Shown: positions 37,495-48,179, numbered from the stretch's first letter. The stretch: 64,000 nucleotides of DNA from Phenylobacterium sp. J426 (GCF_024699945.1 NZ_JAJOMY010000001.1:310001-374000); one strand, 5' to 3'. Numbers and translations are program-made. The notes: generated by a model from the sequence alone, not told the origin.

Positions 37495-38733
37495 ATGGCC
37501 TCATCCGCCGCAACCGCCCAGACCGCCGCCGAGAAGGCTGCGGGCGACGCCGCCGCCCCTCTGGGCGAAATGCTCGGGATGGCGCTGTCCGGCGACCCGG
37601 TGATGTTGCGGAACCTCGCGGCGAGCCTGACCAGCTTCTCGGTGCGGCTGATCGTGGCGCTGCTGATCCTGGGCGTGACGCTGTGGCTCGCCGGCCGGGT
37701 CGCCGGGATGGTGGACCGGGGCATCAGCCGCCTGCCCGCACATCGCCGCCATCCGGCCGACCGGACCCTGCCGGTGTTCGTCTCCACCCTGGCGAAGTAC
37801 GTGGTGATCGCCGTCGGGGTGATCGCGGTGCTGCAGCAACTGGGCGTGCAGACGACCTCGGTGATCGCGGTGCTGGGCGCCGCCTCGCTGGCGGTGGGCC
37901 TGGCGCTGCAGGGGACGCTGAGCAACGTGGCGGCCGGGGTCATGCTTCTGCTGCAGCGGCCCTACCGGGTGGGCGACCGGGTCGAGCTGAACGGCCGCCA
38001 GGGCAAGGTCCGGCGCATCGACCTCTTCAACACCGTCGTCGTCGACTACGACGGCCTGACCCTCTACCTGCCCAACGGCAAGGTGTTCGGCGACATGATC
38101 GTCAACTACGACCGGGTGGGGCAGCGCCGGATCGACCTCACCTTCGGCGTCGACTACGAGGACGACCTGGACCTGGCGATCGCGACCCTGCTCGAGATCG
38201 CCGAGGCCGAGCCGCGGGTGCTGAAGGAGCCGGCGCCGTGGTCGAAGGTGACGGAAATCGCCGACAGCTCGGTGAACGTCTCCCTGCGGTGCTGGGCGCC
38301 GCCGGACGTCTGGATGGACACCCGGTTCGATCTCATCAAGCGGGTGAAGGAGACCTTCGGCGCCCGCGGGCTCAACTTCCCCTACCCGCACCAGGTGGAG
38401 ATGTGCCGCGACGAGGCGCGGCCGAAGCGGGCGCGGGGGAGCCCCGGCGACCTGACCCCTTCCCTTGCGGGGCCCGTCTGGGCCAAGCTCGCGCCCTGGT
38501 TGGAGGGAAGTCCATGGACAGGCGGGAATGGCTGGCGGGCGCCGGCGCAGTCGGGTTGGTCGGCGGACTGCTGGCTTTGGCCCCGCAGGCCGGCGCGCAG
38601 AGCGGCGCGCGGGCGTCGGGCGGAACACAGGCGGCCAAGGCCTATCCGGTCGCGGAATTCTTCGAGACCACCAACTACCGGATGGCGGCTTCGGCCGGCC
38701 ACGCCTTCTCGCCCGACGGACGCAAGATCCTGA
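37495..38733 (+). CDS. Small-conductance mechanosensitive channel (MscS family)
   Basis: An inner-membrane channel. After an Ala-rich leader, membrane helices are seen at LIVALLILGVTLWLAG and YVVIAVGVIAVL. The pore helix is VIAVLGAASLAVGLALQGTLSNVAAG, with Gly/Ala packing typical of MscS TM3. The beta domain has RPYRVGDRVELNG and GLTLYLPNGKVFGDMIVNY. The family-like part ends near residue 310 (PYPHQVEM). The literal frame runs on to 38733 and overlaps the next gene by 220 bases. One base fewer in the G5 run near 38435-38439 would end it at a TGA at 38453-38455, which I think is the real end. Confidence 0.85.
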   Translation: MASSAATAQTAAEKAAGDAAAPLGEMLGMALSGDPVMLRNLAASLTSFSVRLIVALLILGVTLWLAGRVAGMVDRGISRLPAHRRHPADRTLPVFVSTLAKYVVIAVGVIAVLQQLGVQTTSVIAVLGAASLAVGLALQGTLSNVAAGVMLLLQRPYRVGDRVELNGRQGKVRRIDLFNTVVVDYDGLTLYLPNGKVFGDMIVNYDRVGQRRIDLTFGVDYEDDLDLAIATLLEIAEAEPRVLKEPAPWSKVTEIADSSVNVSLRCWAPPDVWMDTRFDLIKRVKETFGARGLNFPYPHQVEMCRDEARPKRARGSPGDLTPSLAGPVWAKLAPWLEGSPWTGGNGWRAPAQSGWSADCWLWPRRPARRAARGRRAEHRRPRPIRSRNSSRPPTTGWRLRPATPSRPTDARS

Positions 38734-40458
38734 TCTCCAGCGACCAGTCCGGCGTGTTCAACGTCTATGCCCTGCCCGCGGCGGGCGGCGCGCCGCAGCC
38801 GCTGACCGACTCCAAGACCAACGCCACCTTCGCGGCCAGCTACTTCCCCGCCGACGAGCGGGTGCTGTTCACCGCCGACCAGGGCGGCGACGAGCTGAAC
38901 CACATCTACGTGCGCGAGACGAACGGGCAGGTGCGCGACCTGACGCCGGGCCAGAAGCTGAAGGCGGCGTTCGTCGGATGGAGCGCCGACGGCGACACCT
39001 TCTACGTGACCTCGAACGAGCGGGACCCGCAGTTCTTCGACCTCTACGCCTACGCGGCGAACGGCTACGGGCGGAAGCTGCTGTTCCAGAACTCCGGCTT
39101 CACGGTCGGCGCCGTCTCGCCCGACGGGCGCTGGGCGGCGCTGGTGAAGGCGCGCTCCAGCGCAAACAACGACATCTACCTGGCCGACCTCGCCGCGGGC
39201 GGCGAGCCGAGGCTGATCACCGAGCATCGCGGATCGGTGGAGCACACGACCTACGGCTTCACACCCGACGGGAAGGCCCTCATCTACGGCACGGATCAGC
39301 ACGGCGAGTTCACCCAGGCCTGGCGCTTCGACCTGGCGACCGGGGCCAAGTCGGCCCTGATCGAGGCCGACTGGGACGTCATGTACGTGATCCACGGCTG
39401 GAGCGGCCGCTACCGCGTGCACGCCATCAACGCCGACGCCTCGACGGCGGTGACGATCACGGACGCGGGCGGCAAGGCGGTGAAGCTGACCGGCGCGCCG
39501 GCCGGCGACCTGGGCGGCGTCCGGTTCAGCAACGACGAGACGACCATCGCCTTCACCGTCGCGTCGGACACCTCGCCGGCCGACGTCTTCGTGGCGAGCC
39601 TGAGCGACGGCAAGGCTCGCCGCCTGACCAAGGCGCTGAACCCGGCGATCCGGGAAGCAGACCTGGTCGAGGCGACGGTCGCGCGTTTCAGGAGCTATGA
39701 CGGCCTGGAGATCCCTGGCGTGCTGTACCGGCCGAAGGGGGCGAGCGCCGCCAAGCCGGTTCCGGCGCTGGTCTGGGTGCACGGCGGCCCCGGCGGCCAG
39801 AGCCGGCGCGGCTACTCCGCCGAGATCCAGAACCTCGTGAACAAGGGCTATGCCGTCTACATGATCAACAACCGGGGCTCGTCCGGTTACGGCAAGACCT
39901 TCTACCACCTGGACGACAAGAAGCACGGCGACGTCGACCTGAAGGACGTGACGGCCTCGGCGGCGTGGCTGAAGTCTCTGGACTGGGTGGCCGACGACCG
40001 GATCGGCATCATCGGCGGCTCGTACGGCGGCTACATGGTGGCCGCGGCCCTCGCCTTCTCCCCCGAGACGTTCGACGCCGGGGTGAACATCTTCGGGGTC
40101 ACAAACTGGGTTCGGACGCTGAAGTCGATCCCGCCGTGGTGGGGCGACTTCAAGACGGCGCTGTACGACGAGATGGGCGACCCGGCCACCGACGAGGCCC
40201 GGCACCGGGCGATCTCGCCCCTGTTCCACGCCAAGAACATCCGCCGCCCGCTGCTGGTGGTTCAGGGCGCGAACGATCCGCGGGTGCTGCAGGTGGAGAG
40301 CGACGAGCTGGTGGCGGCGGTGAAGGCCAACGGCGTTCCCGTGGAGTACGTGGTCTTCCCCCCACGAAGGTCACGGCTTCCAGCGGCGCGAGAACCGGAT
40401 CACGGCGTCGGAGGCCTACATTCGCTTCCTGGACACGCACCTCAAGCGCAAGACCTGA
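38514..40458 (+). CDS. S9-family prolyl-oligopeptidase-type peptidase (frameshifted near its end)
   Basis: A peptidase of about 648 residues. The N-terminus MDRREWLAGAGAVG resembles a twin-arginine signal and ends near GAQS. A beta-propeller with TolB/WD-like blades follows (FSPDGRKILISSDQSG, SPDGRWAALVKA). The catalytic domain has GGSYGGYM (nucleophile), VQGANDPRVLQVESD (Asp) and, after correction, EGHGF (His). An extra base in the C6 run at 40358-40363 breaks the frame just before the His; the corrected end reads EAYIRFLDTHLKRKT. A GGAGGG site precedes ATG 38514. Confidence 0.9.
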
Positions 40459-40462
40459 CGCG

Positions 40463-40861
40463 ATGATCGACCACCTGACCTTCGGGGTGTCGGACTTCGG
40501 CCGGTCGACGGCGTTCTACGATCGGGCGTTCGCTCCGCTGGGTCTTCGGCGGATCTTCGACGATCCACGTCCCGACGTCCGGGCCACCGGTTACGGCGAC
40601 ACCCGGCCCTTTTTCTGGATCGCCGAGCAAGACCCCACTTCGGGGAAGCTGCACGTCGCGATCCGGGCGGAGAGCCGTGAGGCGGTCGACGCGTTTCACC
40701 AGGCCGCGCTGGCGGCCGGCGGCGTCGACAACGGCGGCCCCGGCCTGAGGCCGCACTATCATCCCGGCTACTACGGCGCCTTCGTGCTCGACCCCGACGG
40801 CCACAACATCGAGGCCGTCTTCCACGACCCGGCGCTCTCAGGAACCGTCAGCCCGGACTGA
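40463..40861 (+). CDS. VOC-family (glyoxalase-fold) protein
   Basis: A 132-residue VOC protein: MIDHLTFGVSDFGRSTAFYDRAFAPLG, the FFWIAEQDP strand, HVAIRAESREAVDAFHQAAL, and GAFVLDPDGHNIEAVFH at the end. Metal-ligand candidates are His4 and the late Glu. It begins four bases after the peptidase stop. The role is unknown, as for most VOC proteins of this subgroup. A short CAGCTC hexamer repeat (40902-40922) lies in the gap after it. Confidence 0.88.
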   Translation: MIDHLTFGVSDFGRSTAFYDRAFAPLGLRRIFDDPRPDVRATGYGDTRPFFWIAEQDPTSGKLHVAIRAESREAVDAFHQAALAAGGVDNGGPGLRPHYHPGYYGAFVLDPDGHNIEAVFHDPALSGTVSPD

Positions 40862-40937
40862 CCTGGACGTTGCGCAGGCGCGGACACCGTCTCCGTCTCC
40901 GGCTCCAGCTCCAGCTCCAGCTCCCGCGGAACAAGGG

Positions 40938-41633
40938 CTAGAGGCCGGCCAGGACGGCGATCCGTGCGAGCTCGGCGGCGCTCTTGCCGCCCGTCTTGGC
41001 CATCAGGTCGGCGCGGTAGCCCTCGACGGTGCGGACGCTGATCCCCAGCTCGTGGGCGATCTCCTTGTTCAGCTTGCCGGCGACGACGCCGGCCAGCACG
41101 TCGCGCTGGCGCCCGGACAGGGTTTTCAGGATCGCGGCGCACCGAACCCGCTCGGCTTCCTGGCCGAGGATGTCGGTCTGTTCAGTCCAGGCCTGTGCGA
41201 TGGTCTCGGCCAGCCGAGCGGCGCGGATCGGTTTCTGCAGGTAGTCGGCGGCGCCCGACTTCATCGCCTCCACGACCAGATCGACGTCGCCGTGACCCGA
41301 GATGACGATGACCGGGTGCGGCGCGCCGCGCGCCTTGAGCTGCTTGATGAGTTCGAGGCCGGACATCCCCGGCAGACGGATGTCCACGAGGACGCAGCCG
41401 GTGGGCAGGTTCGGCAGGCCGTCAAGGAACGCCTCGGCGGAAGCGTGCAGGCTGACCGTATGGCCCTGGGGGCCGAGCAGTGCCGTCAGCGCCTTGCCGA
41501 TCGCGATATCGTCCTCGACGATATGGACCGCACAGCGTGCCGGGGCCTCCGTTTCCGGGCCCCCCCGGGATCTGCAACCGTCATCAGACCCATTCAAACC
41601 CACCGCCGTTCGGATCGAAACCCTTCGACGCAA
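40938..41633 (-). CDS. FixJ/NarL-type two-component response regulator
   Basis: A protein of up to 231 residues. The receiver has VHIVEDD, aspartate in VLVDIRLPGMSG, VIVISGHGDVDLV and YLQKPIRA. The LuxR-type HTH is TLSGRQRDVLAGVVAGKLNKEIAHELGIS with VRTVEGYRADLMAK. This FixJ arrangement usually acts with an adjacent PAS-containing kinase, and one is encoded divergently from 41729. The start is uncertain: TTG 41633 is the outermost, with GTG 41603 a strong alternative; neither has a clear ribosome-binding site. Confidence 0.88.
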   Translation of the reverse strand: MRRRVSIRTAVGLNGSDDGCRSRGGPETEAPARCAVHIVEDDIAIGKALTALLGPQGHTVSLHASAEAFLDGLPNLPTGCVLVDIRLPGMSGLELIKQLKARGAPHPVIVISGHGDVDLVVEAMKSGAADYLQKPIRAARLAETIAQAWTEQTDILGQEAERVRCAAILKTLSGRQRDVLAGVVAGKLNKEIAHELGISVRTVEGYRADLMAKTGGKSAAELARIAVLAGL

Positions 41634-41728
41634 GAAGCTGAGCTATAGCTAAAACGCGTGGGAAGGCGTTGATCTGTCACCTGATTGCGCTCTCATGACG
41701 CACTCGTGAACGCGAACACAACCTTGGC

Positions 41729-43661
41729 GTGAGCACACTCGCCGTGAACGACGCAAGCCCGGATCTGCTGGCCCCTCTGCAGGCCGCCTTCGACCAGATG
41801 CCGGCCCTGGCCACGGTGGTCTGCGGCCCGGAGTGCCGCGTCGTGCTCGCCAACCGGCTTTGCCGCGACGCGTTCGGCGACCAGATGCTGGGCCGTCCGC
41901 TCGCGGAAGCCATGCCCGGCTACCCCGCGCTCATACAGTCCATCCACCGCGTCGCCGCGAGCGGAGAGGCGGAGAGCTGGCAGGGGCGTGCGCGCCGAGG
42001 CGAGCACGCCGGAAGGCCCCCGGTCGATCTTCGTCGACGTTCGCGTCCACCCCCTGCGCGACGCGAACGGCGCCGTCTGGGGCGTGCTGGTCCAGGGGCT
42101 CGACACGACGCGCGAGACGCAGGCCTTGAAGGCGCTCCAGGCGCGCGAGCACGAGCTGGAGGAGGCGCTCGCCGCCTATCAGGCGATCCTGGACAATTCG
42201 CACGACGTGATCTGCGTGTTCGACTCGGACGGCGTGATCCAGCAGGTGAACCGCCACACCCAGGCGGCCTGGGGCTACACGGCCGAGGAGCTGATCGGCC
42301 GCAACTACATCGCGCTGGTGCATCCCGAGGACCGCGAGGCGTCCGTGCGCTTCGCGTTGCGTGCGCGGATGGGTCGGCCGGCCACCGGGTTCCTTAACCG
42401 CTACCGCCGCAAGGACGGGACCTACACGCCGATGATGTGGTCGGTGGGCTGGTCCGAGCGGTTCCAGCGCGGCTACGGCATCGCCCGCGACATGCACGAG
42501 TGGGTGGCCGCCGAGGAACGGCTGCGACAAGCGCAGAAGATGGAGGCGATCGGCCGCCTGACCGGCGGACTGGCGCACGACTTCAACAATATCCTGACGG
42601 TCGTGATGAGCGGCTCGGAAGCGATGCTGCAGAACCTGCCGCCGCGCTCCCCCCACCGCGAGATGGCCGAGCTGACGCTGAACGCCGCCGAGCGGGGCGC
42701 CGACCTGGTGGAGCGCCTGCTGTCGTTCTCGCGCAACCGATCGCCGAAGTCGGAAACGATCGATTGCCGCGCGCTGATGGACGGCGTCGCGCCGCTGATC
42801 CGGCAGGCGATCGGCGAGCGCGTGACGCTGACGGTGGAGACGCCGCAGGAGCTCTACTGCCGCGCCAGCCGGAGCCAGCTCGAGTCCGCCCTGCTCAACC
42901 TCTGCATCAATGCGCGCGACGCCATGCCCGAGGGCGGCGAGATCCGCATCAAGGTGAGCGCCGTCCGCCGCCCTTCCGGCGACCCCGAGATCGGACTGCG
43001 CGAGGAGCGCGACTTCGTCTGCATCGCAGTGACCGACACCGGCGTCGGCATGTCGCCGAGCGTGGCCGATCGCGCGCTGGAGCCGTTCTTCACCACCAAG
43101 GACGGCCAGGGTTCGGGGCTGGGTCTGAGCATGGTCTACGGCTTTGTGTCCCAGGCCGGCGGAGACCTCACCATCGACACGGCCGAGGGCCAGGGCACGA
43201 CGGTGACCCTGTGCCTGCCCATGGCGAGCGGCCTGACCGCCCAGTCGGCGGAAGCCGACCCCGACATCCCGCCCGACTGGCTGGGCCGCCGGATCCTGCT
43301 GGTGGACGACGACGAGCTGGTCAGCCGACAGCTCCACCTGCAGCTCCTGGCGCTGGGATTCCAGGTGCGGCCGGCGCGCGACGCCGCGGCGGCGCTCAGG
43401 GTCCTGGAAGGCGACGAGGACATCGCGCTGATGCTGACCGACGTCGTGATGCCGGGCATGGACGGCGTCGACCTGGCCGCCGCCGCCGGGCGCATCCGTC
43501 CTGAGCTGAAGGTGATGTTCACCACCGCCTACGCCCGCGGCGAGGACAGCGGGCGCGCCCTGCCCGCCAACGCCGTGGTGCTGCACAAGCCCTACCGGCG
43601 CGGGAGGTTGATTGCGCTCCTGATGAAGATGCTGCCGCCGGGGCGGGTGGCCGGGGACTGA
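41729..43661 (+). CDS. PAS-containing hybrid sensor histidine kinase (frameshifted here)
   Basis: A protein of about 644 residues with no transmembrane segments. It has two PAS-type regions: residues 15-120 (ALATVVCGPECRVVLANR) and 150-260 (ILDNSHDVICVFDSDGVIQ). The CckA-like DHp has LAHDFNNILTVV, with the phospho-His. The ATPase has NLCINARDAMP, DTGVGM, FFTTK and GSGLGLSMVYG. The C-terminal receiver has LLVDDDELVS and LMLTDVVMPGMDG. An extra base in the G4 run at 41983-41986 breaks the frame in the first PAS. It is divergent from the FixJ-type regulator, its likely partner. GTG start. Confidence 0.88.
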
Positions 43662-43666
43662 GGCGC

Positions 43667-44134
43667 CTACGCGTTGAGCGCACGCTCGAGGGCGAGGCCC
43701 AGCGAGACGCAGGCTCCGGCGGCGATCGCGGTGGAAAGCGTCGGATAGCGGGCGGGCGTGTCGGGGGTCTGGTGGTCGAACAGCCACTGGACCAGGAAGA
43801 CGGCCAGGAAGCCGCCGAGGATCCAGACGTCAGGCAGGCGGCCTCGCCCGAGCAGCACGAGAAGCGCGGCCGTCGCGGTCAGGGCGGAGAACGCCAGACG
43901 GTACCATCGCGGCGCGGCCTCGCGCGTCTCCAACCCCCAGCGTACGCCGCCCAGGAAGGCCACGACGAGCGCCGCCCAGCTGAGCAGCACCGTGAGCCCC
44001 GGCCGCGCGAGCTCGGGGGGCCCGAAACTGTAGAGCAACGCCGCCACCGGAAACGGCGCCATGGCGGCCAAGGCGATCATCCAGAGAGCGGCCGGAGCGG
44101 ACTCCATCCGGCGCTCGGGCCGCGCTTCATCCAT
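43667..44134 (-). CDS. DUF3429 membrane protein
   Basis: A protein of about 155 residues with four or five membrane helices: LWMIALAAMAPFPVAALLYSF, LTVLLSWAALVVAFLGGVRWGL, AFSALTATAALLVLLG, WILGGFLAVFLVQWLFD, and TLSTAIAAGACVSLGLAL. The FLGGVRWGLE segment is the DUF3429 hallmark. ATG 44134 is used; a TTG two codons upstream is an alternative with better ribosome-binding-site spacing. Last gene of the TauE/TIGR02186 operon. Confidence 0.82.
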   Translation of the reverse strand: MDEARPERRMESAPAALWMIALAAMAPFPVAALLYSFGPPELARPGLTVLLSWAALVVAFLGGVRWGLETREAAPRWYRLAFSALTATAALLVLLGRGRLPDVWILGGFLAVFLVQWLFDHQTPDTPARYPTLSTAIAAGACVSLGLALERALNA

Positions 44135-44140
44135 GAGCAA

Positions 44141-44904
44141 TCAGTCTCTCCGGAATGCGGCCGAGGCGGCCCACCCAGCCGCCAGCGCGAACGCCATCGA
44201 GGCCAAGCCGTACGACCATGGCCTGTTATGCGCCCAGAGGTAAAGAGTCCGCTCCAGGCCGACCTTTTCGACCGTCAGGGTGCGGACCCTTCCGGACACC
44301 GGCTTGCCATCCTGGAAGAGCAGGATGTCGGCGCGGTAGACGCCCGTGGGCGCGCCGGCCGGAAGGGCGATTTCGGCCCGGAAGAGGCCCTGGTCCACGA
44401 AGCGGACGCCGCGGCCGTCCTCGTCGTAGAGACCGGCCTTCTCCTTCAGACGGACGACCGCGCGGCGCCAGTCGTAGTAGTCGGCGCCGAGGCTGGAGAC
44501 CACCACGTCACGAACGCCGTAGCGGGTCTCGATGCGCCGCTCGGCCGGGGCGTTGATCGGCAGGTGGTCGACCCCCGCTCCCAGCGCCGCAGCGTGCCGA
44601 AGGTGGCGACCTCGTCGAGCGGGCGGTTCGACGCCGCCATGTAGAAGCCGGGGGCGCCCTGGAAGACGACCGGGCGGCTGTTGAGCCAGAGGCCGGCGAC
44701 CCGGACCTTGCGGGTGATCCGCACCGGCTGGTCCGGTCCGCGGACGATCACGACCACGTCCGCCGGGTCGGCGTCAGGCTGGAAGACGGCCCCATAGAGG
44801 ACGATGCGGGCGCCGCGAAAGTCGGCGCTGACCCGCACGTTGGTTTCTGTGAGCGCCGCGGAGATCGCGGGCGTATCGGCGGGAGGAGGCAGATCGACCG
44901 CCAT
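44141..44904 (-). CDS. TIGR02186 family protein (frameshifted here)
   Basis: A protein of about 254 residues, with an N-terminal segment not clearly a signal in this start, then beta-rich repeats (VRVSADFRGARIVLYGAVF, VVVIVRGPDQPVRITRKVR, LWLNSRPVVFQGAPGFYMAASNRPL). It ends with one membrane helix (GLASMAFALAAGWAASAAF). A missing base near 44587 separates the two halves; the corrected junction reads TLRALGAGVDHLPINAPAERR. The ATG overlaps the TauE stop. TIGR02186 proteins are typically found next to TauE/SafE exporters. Function unknown. Confidence 0.8.
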
Positions 44905-45826
44905 CAGCCGAGGGCCCCTGTAAGCAGGACGAAGGGCTCTTCCGGCGCGATGAACAGGCCAAGCCCCATCCGCAGGCCGACGAAGAGGACGATCAGCGCA
45001 AGCACCGCCCGCAGCTCTTCCGCGCGGAAGCGGGCGGAGGCGCGCGCGCCGTACTGGGCGCCGACGATCCCGCCCGCCAGCAGCAGCACGGCCAGGACGA
45101 TGTCGACGGTCTGGTTGCGGCCCGCCTGCAGCACGCCGGTGAGGGCCGTGGTGACGATGATCTGCAGGAGGCTGGTGCCGACGACGACGCCGGCCGGCAT
45201 GCGCAGCAGATAGACCATGGCCGGCACCAGGATGAAGCCGCCGCCAACCCCCATGATGGCCGAGAGGACGCCCACCAGAGCGCCCAGAACCAGGGGCGGG
45301 ATGACGCTGATGTAGAGGCGCGAGCGGGGGAAGCGCATCTTGAGCGGCAGGCCATACAGCCAGGGCGGCCGCCGGTCGCGGCGCGGAGGCGGCGGCTGGC
45401 CGCGCCGCCGGCGCAGGATGGCGCCCAGGGATTCCGTCAGCATCAGGCCGCCGATGACGCCGAGGAAGACGAGATAGGACACGGCGACCACCAGGTCGGC
45501 CTGGCCCAGCAGCCGCAGCCAGCGGAACAGCTCCACGCCGGCGAAGGCTCCGACCACGCCTCCGGCCGCCAGCACACCCCCATCCGCAGATCCACCGCAC
45601 GACGCCGGCCATAGGCGATGACGCTGGACATGGACGAGGCGGCGACGTGGTTCGACATGCTGGCGACCGCCACCGCCGGCGGGATGCCGAGGAAGACCAG
45701 CATCGGAGTCATCAGGAAGCCGCCGCCGATGCCGAACAGGCCGGAGATGAAGCCGACGAACAGTCCCAGCGCCACGATGAGCGGCGCATTCACCGAGACC
45801 TCGGCGATGGGCAGGTAGATGTCCAT
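44904..45826 (-). CDS. Sulfite/anion exporter TauE/SafE family (frameshifted here)
   Basis: A protein of about 307 residues with eight or so membrane segments. It carries both signature repeats: FVGFISGLFGIGGGFLMTPML in the first half and LVGVLSAIMGVGGGFILVPAM in the second. A missing base in the C5 run at 45577-45581 breaks it after the second helix; the corrected junction reads MGGVLAAGGVVGAFAGVELF. It probably exports small sulfur-containing anions. First gene of a three-gene unit. Confidence 0.87.
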
Positions 45827-45860
45827 GGTCTGCCTACCCTAGCCCGCCCACACGGAGCGG

Positions 45861-48012
45861 CTAGCCCCGGGGCGCTTGCGACGCCGGCGTCGGGTTCGGC
45901 TTCTGCGTGAGCTTGGTCTTGAGACCCTCGGCGGCGGTCCGGGCGAGGTCGTCGCCCTGAGCGGCGGCCAGGCTGAACCACTTGAGGGCCTCGGCCTGGT
46001 CCTTCTGAACGCCGCTGCCGGACTGGTACATGAGGCCGAGATTGTACTGGCTGTCGATCACGCCCCGCTCCGCCGCCTTGCGGAACCACTGGGCCGCCGA
46101 TGCCAGGTCCTGCGGGCCGCCGTCGCCGCGGAAGTAGTAGAGCCCCAGGTTGTGCATGGCGTTCGGCTCGCCGCTCTCGGCCGCCCGCGCCGTCCAGCGG
46201 CGGGCTTCCGCCAGGTTCCGTACGACGCCAAGGCCGCCGGTCTCGTAGAGCTGGGCCAGGTAGAACTGGGCCGGCGCATAGCCGTCGTCGGCGACGGCCT
46301 TCAGCTTCGCCAGCCCGCCCGCCTGCTTGCTTTCGGCGGCGCGCAGGGCCTCGGCGTAGCGCGCCTGCAGTTCGGGGGTCGGGTCGGTCGGGACGGGCGC
46401 CTCGGGCGACGTCGCCGCCTGGACGTCCGGCGCGATCGCCACGGCGGCGCGCGGCTCGGCCACCAGAGGCGCCTCCGCGGCCCCCCTGCTCCGCCTGGGG
46501 GCCGTTCATCAGCACGACGCCCGCGGCGCCGACGCTGAGGAAGCCGCGGCGCTGCCGGCCACCATCAGGGCGGTCTGCACCGCGCTGTTCGGACGGCGCG
46601 CGCGGGGGGCCCCGAAACCCGAGAGCATGCGTCCCGTGGCCTCGCGACGATCCAGCTTGGCGCGCACGTCCACGGGTCGGGCCCGGACCTCGGCGGCCGA
46701 CGGGCGCTCCTCGGCGGCGCCCTGCTGGGCGCGGGCGGCGGCGCGGGCCTGTTCGATCACCTCGCGGGTGGACAGCGGCCGGGGGCCGTCAGCGCCTGGC
46801 GGGTCCGGCTGGTCCAACTCGAACACATCGTCGTCGGCCGGCTCGGCGAGAGGCGCGAAGCCTTCAGCCGCGGCGAAGTCCTCGGGCGCGAACGACGGTC
46901 GCACCGGATCGACGCTGGCCTCGGCCACCGACTCGGCGCGGGAAAAGAGCTCCGGACCGAAGGGGCCGCGCGGGGCGCTCTCCTCCGGCTGGCGCCGCGG
47001 CGGGACGAAGGGCGCGGCTTCTTCGAACTGCACCTCGAGGTCCGCTTCCGGCGCCTCGCCGCCGACGTCACCGCCGAGCCGCGCGCGGGCGTCCTCGAGG
47101 AACGCGGTCGTGCGCTCCTCACTGTCGCGGATGCGATCGGCGATCTCGCCGGCCGTGCGCTCCTGGCGCTGCTCCATCCGCTCGGTGGCGCGGGCGACCT
47201 GCTGGCCCACCTCCTCGATCGCCTGCGCGGTCCGGTGCTCGGCGGCGACCAGCCGTTCGGAGACGCGGTCGGTCAGGCGGCCGATCTCGGCGCCAAACCG
47301 CTCGAGGCTGTCGGCCTGGGCATGTTCGGCGCGAGAGAGGCGGGCCTCCACCGCGCCGGCGATGCGGGCGATCTCGCCGCCCACCTGCTCCAGCGCCTGT
47401 GCGTTCTGCTGCTCGGCGCTCTGCAACCGGCGATTCATCGCCTCGGCCATGGCCAGCACCTGCCGGCCGATCTGCTCGACGGCCTGGGCGGAGCGCCGTT
47501 CGCCAGCTTCGATGCGGGTGACGCGATCTTCCAGGATCCGCAGGGCCTCGGCCGATCGGGGCCCGGCGGGCGCCGCCTCCAGCCGCGCGAGACGCTCGGT
47601 GAGCGCGAAGCCTTCCCGCTCGTTGGTTTCAATACGGGCCAGGGCCTGGCGCACCGAATGCTCGACGCCCGATATGGCGAGGCCCGTCCGGGTTTCGGAC
47701 GCCTCGATCCGGTCGGTCAGGCGGTCGAGCGCGTAGGCGATGCGCGAGAGGTCGTGCGGTGCGGGCGCCGGGGCGGCAGGCGGCGCGGGGGGCGAACCGC
47801 GAGGCCGCTTCATAGACGCCGAAGGCGCCGCTGCGCAGGGGACGGTCCGAGACCTGCGCCTCGTACGCCGCGTCCTCGGGCGTGTCGTCCTCCAGGATGA
47901 CGTGGTTGAGCCATTCGCCGAGGGTCATGCCCGAGCGTCGGGCAAGGTCCTTTGCGACCTCACGGGCCCTAGGGTCGATCCCCTTGACGCTCCAGGGCGC
48001 GCCCGCCGTCAT
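45861..48012 (-). CDS. podJ: PodJ-like polar localisation protein with Sel1 repeats (multiply frameshifted here)
   Basis: About 716 residues. The N-terminus WSVKGIDPRAREVAKDLARR, then SGMTLGEWLNHVI, is the conserved PodJ start. Residues 90-330 are long coiled coil, with regular ERLARLEA, IARIAGAVEARL and ERMEQRQERT heptads. A Pro/acidic linker follows, then one membrane helix near residue 490 (corrected VAGSAAGFLSVGAAGVVLM). The periplasmic part has Sel1/TPR repeats (NLGLYYFRGDGGPQDLASAAQWFRKAA in pattern). The frame breaks at the G6 run 47787-47792, near 46545, and at the C6 run 46481-46486. PodJ organises pole-specific machinery in Caulobacter. It is shorter than Caulobacter PodJ, and I see no C-terminal peptidoglycan-binding domain. 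Confidence 0.75.
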
Positions 48013-48013
48013 C

Positions 48014-48054
48014 GAATCGCGTCTCCCACCTACGGGAACGCTAACCACCGATTC
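48014..48054. promoter_or_regulatory. Two GANTC sites upstream of the PodJ-like gene
   Basis: GAATC at 48014-48018 and GATTC at 48050-48054 are CcrM methylation targets within 45 bases of the podJ-like start. In Caulobacter, podJ expression is cell-cycle controlled through GcrA and DNA methylation; the same is plausible here. Confidence 0.5.
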
Positions 48055-48179
48055 TGGGGGTGTAAACGCGACCTTAACGCTATTAGTTGTGGCGAGGGTG
48101 CGTTCCTGTGGATGGAAGAGAGCGCCTCCGAGAGGCGCGGCTTCCGGTTTTGCGCGCGCCCTGCGATATCCCGCCGCCA

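Noticed and set aside
38456..38733. Extra C-terminal domain of the MscS channel
   Set aside because: The frame runs antisense-like through the start of the peptidase gene with Arg/Pro-rich residues; a one-base correction gives a natural stop at 38455.
40902..40922. CAGCTC hexamer repeat as a phase-variable tract
   Set aside because: It lies between two convergent genes, has only about 3.5 units, and is not within a promoter or frame.
48070..48090. CtrA box upstream of the PodJ-like gene
   Set aside because: TTAA is followed at the right spacing by AGTT rather than TTAA, so only half the site matches.
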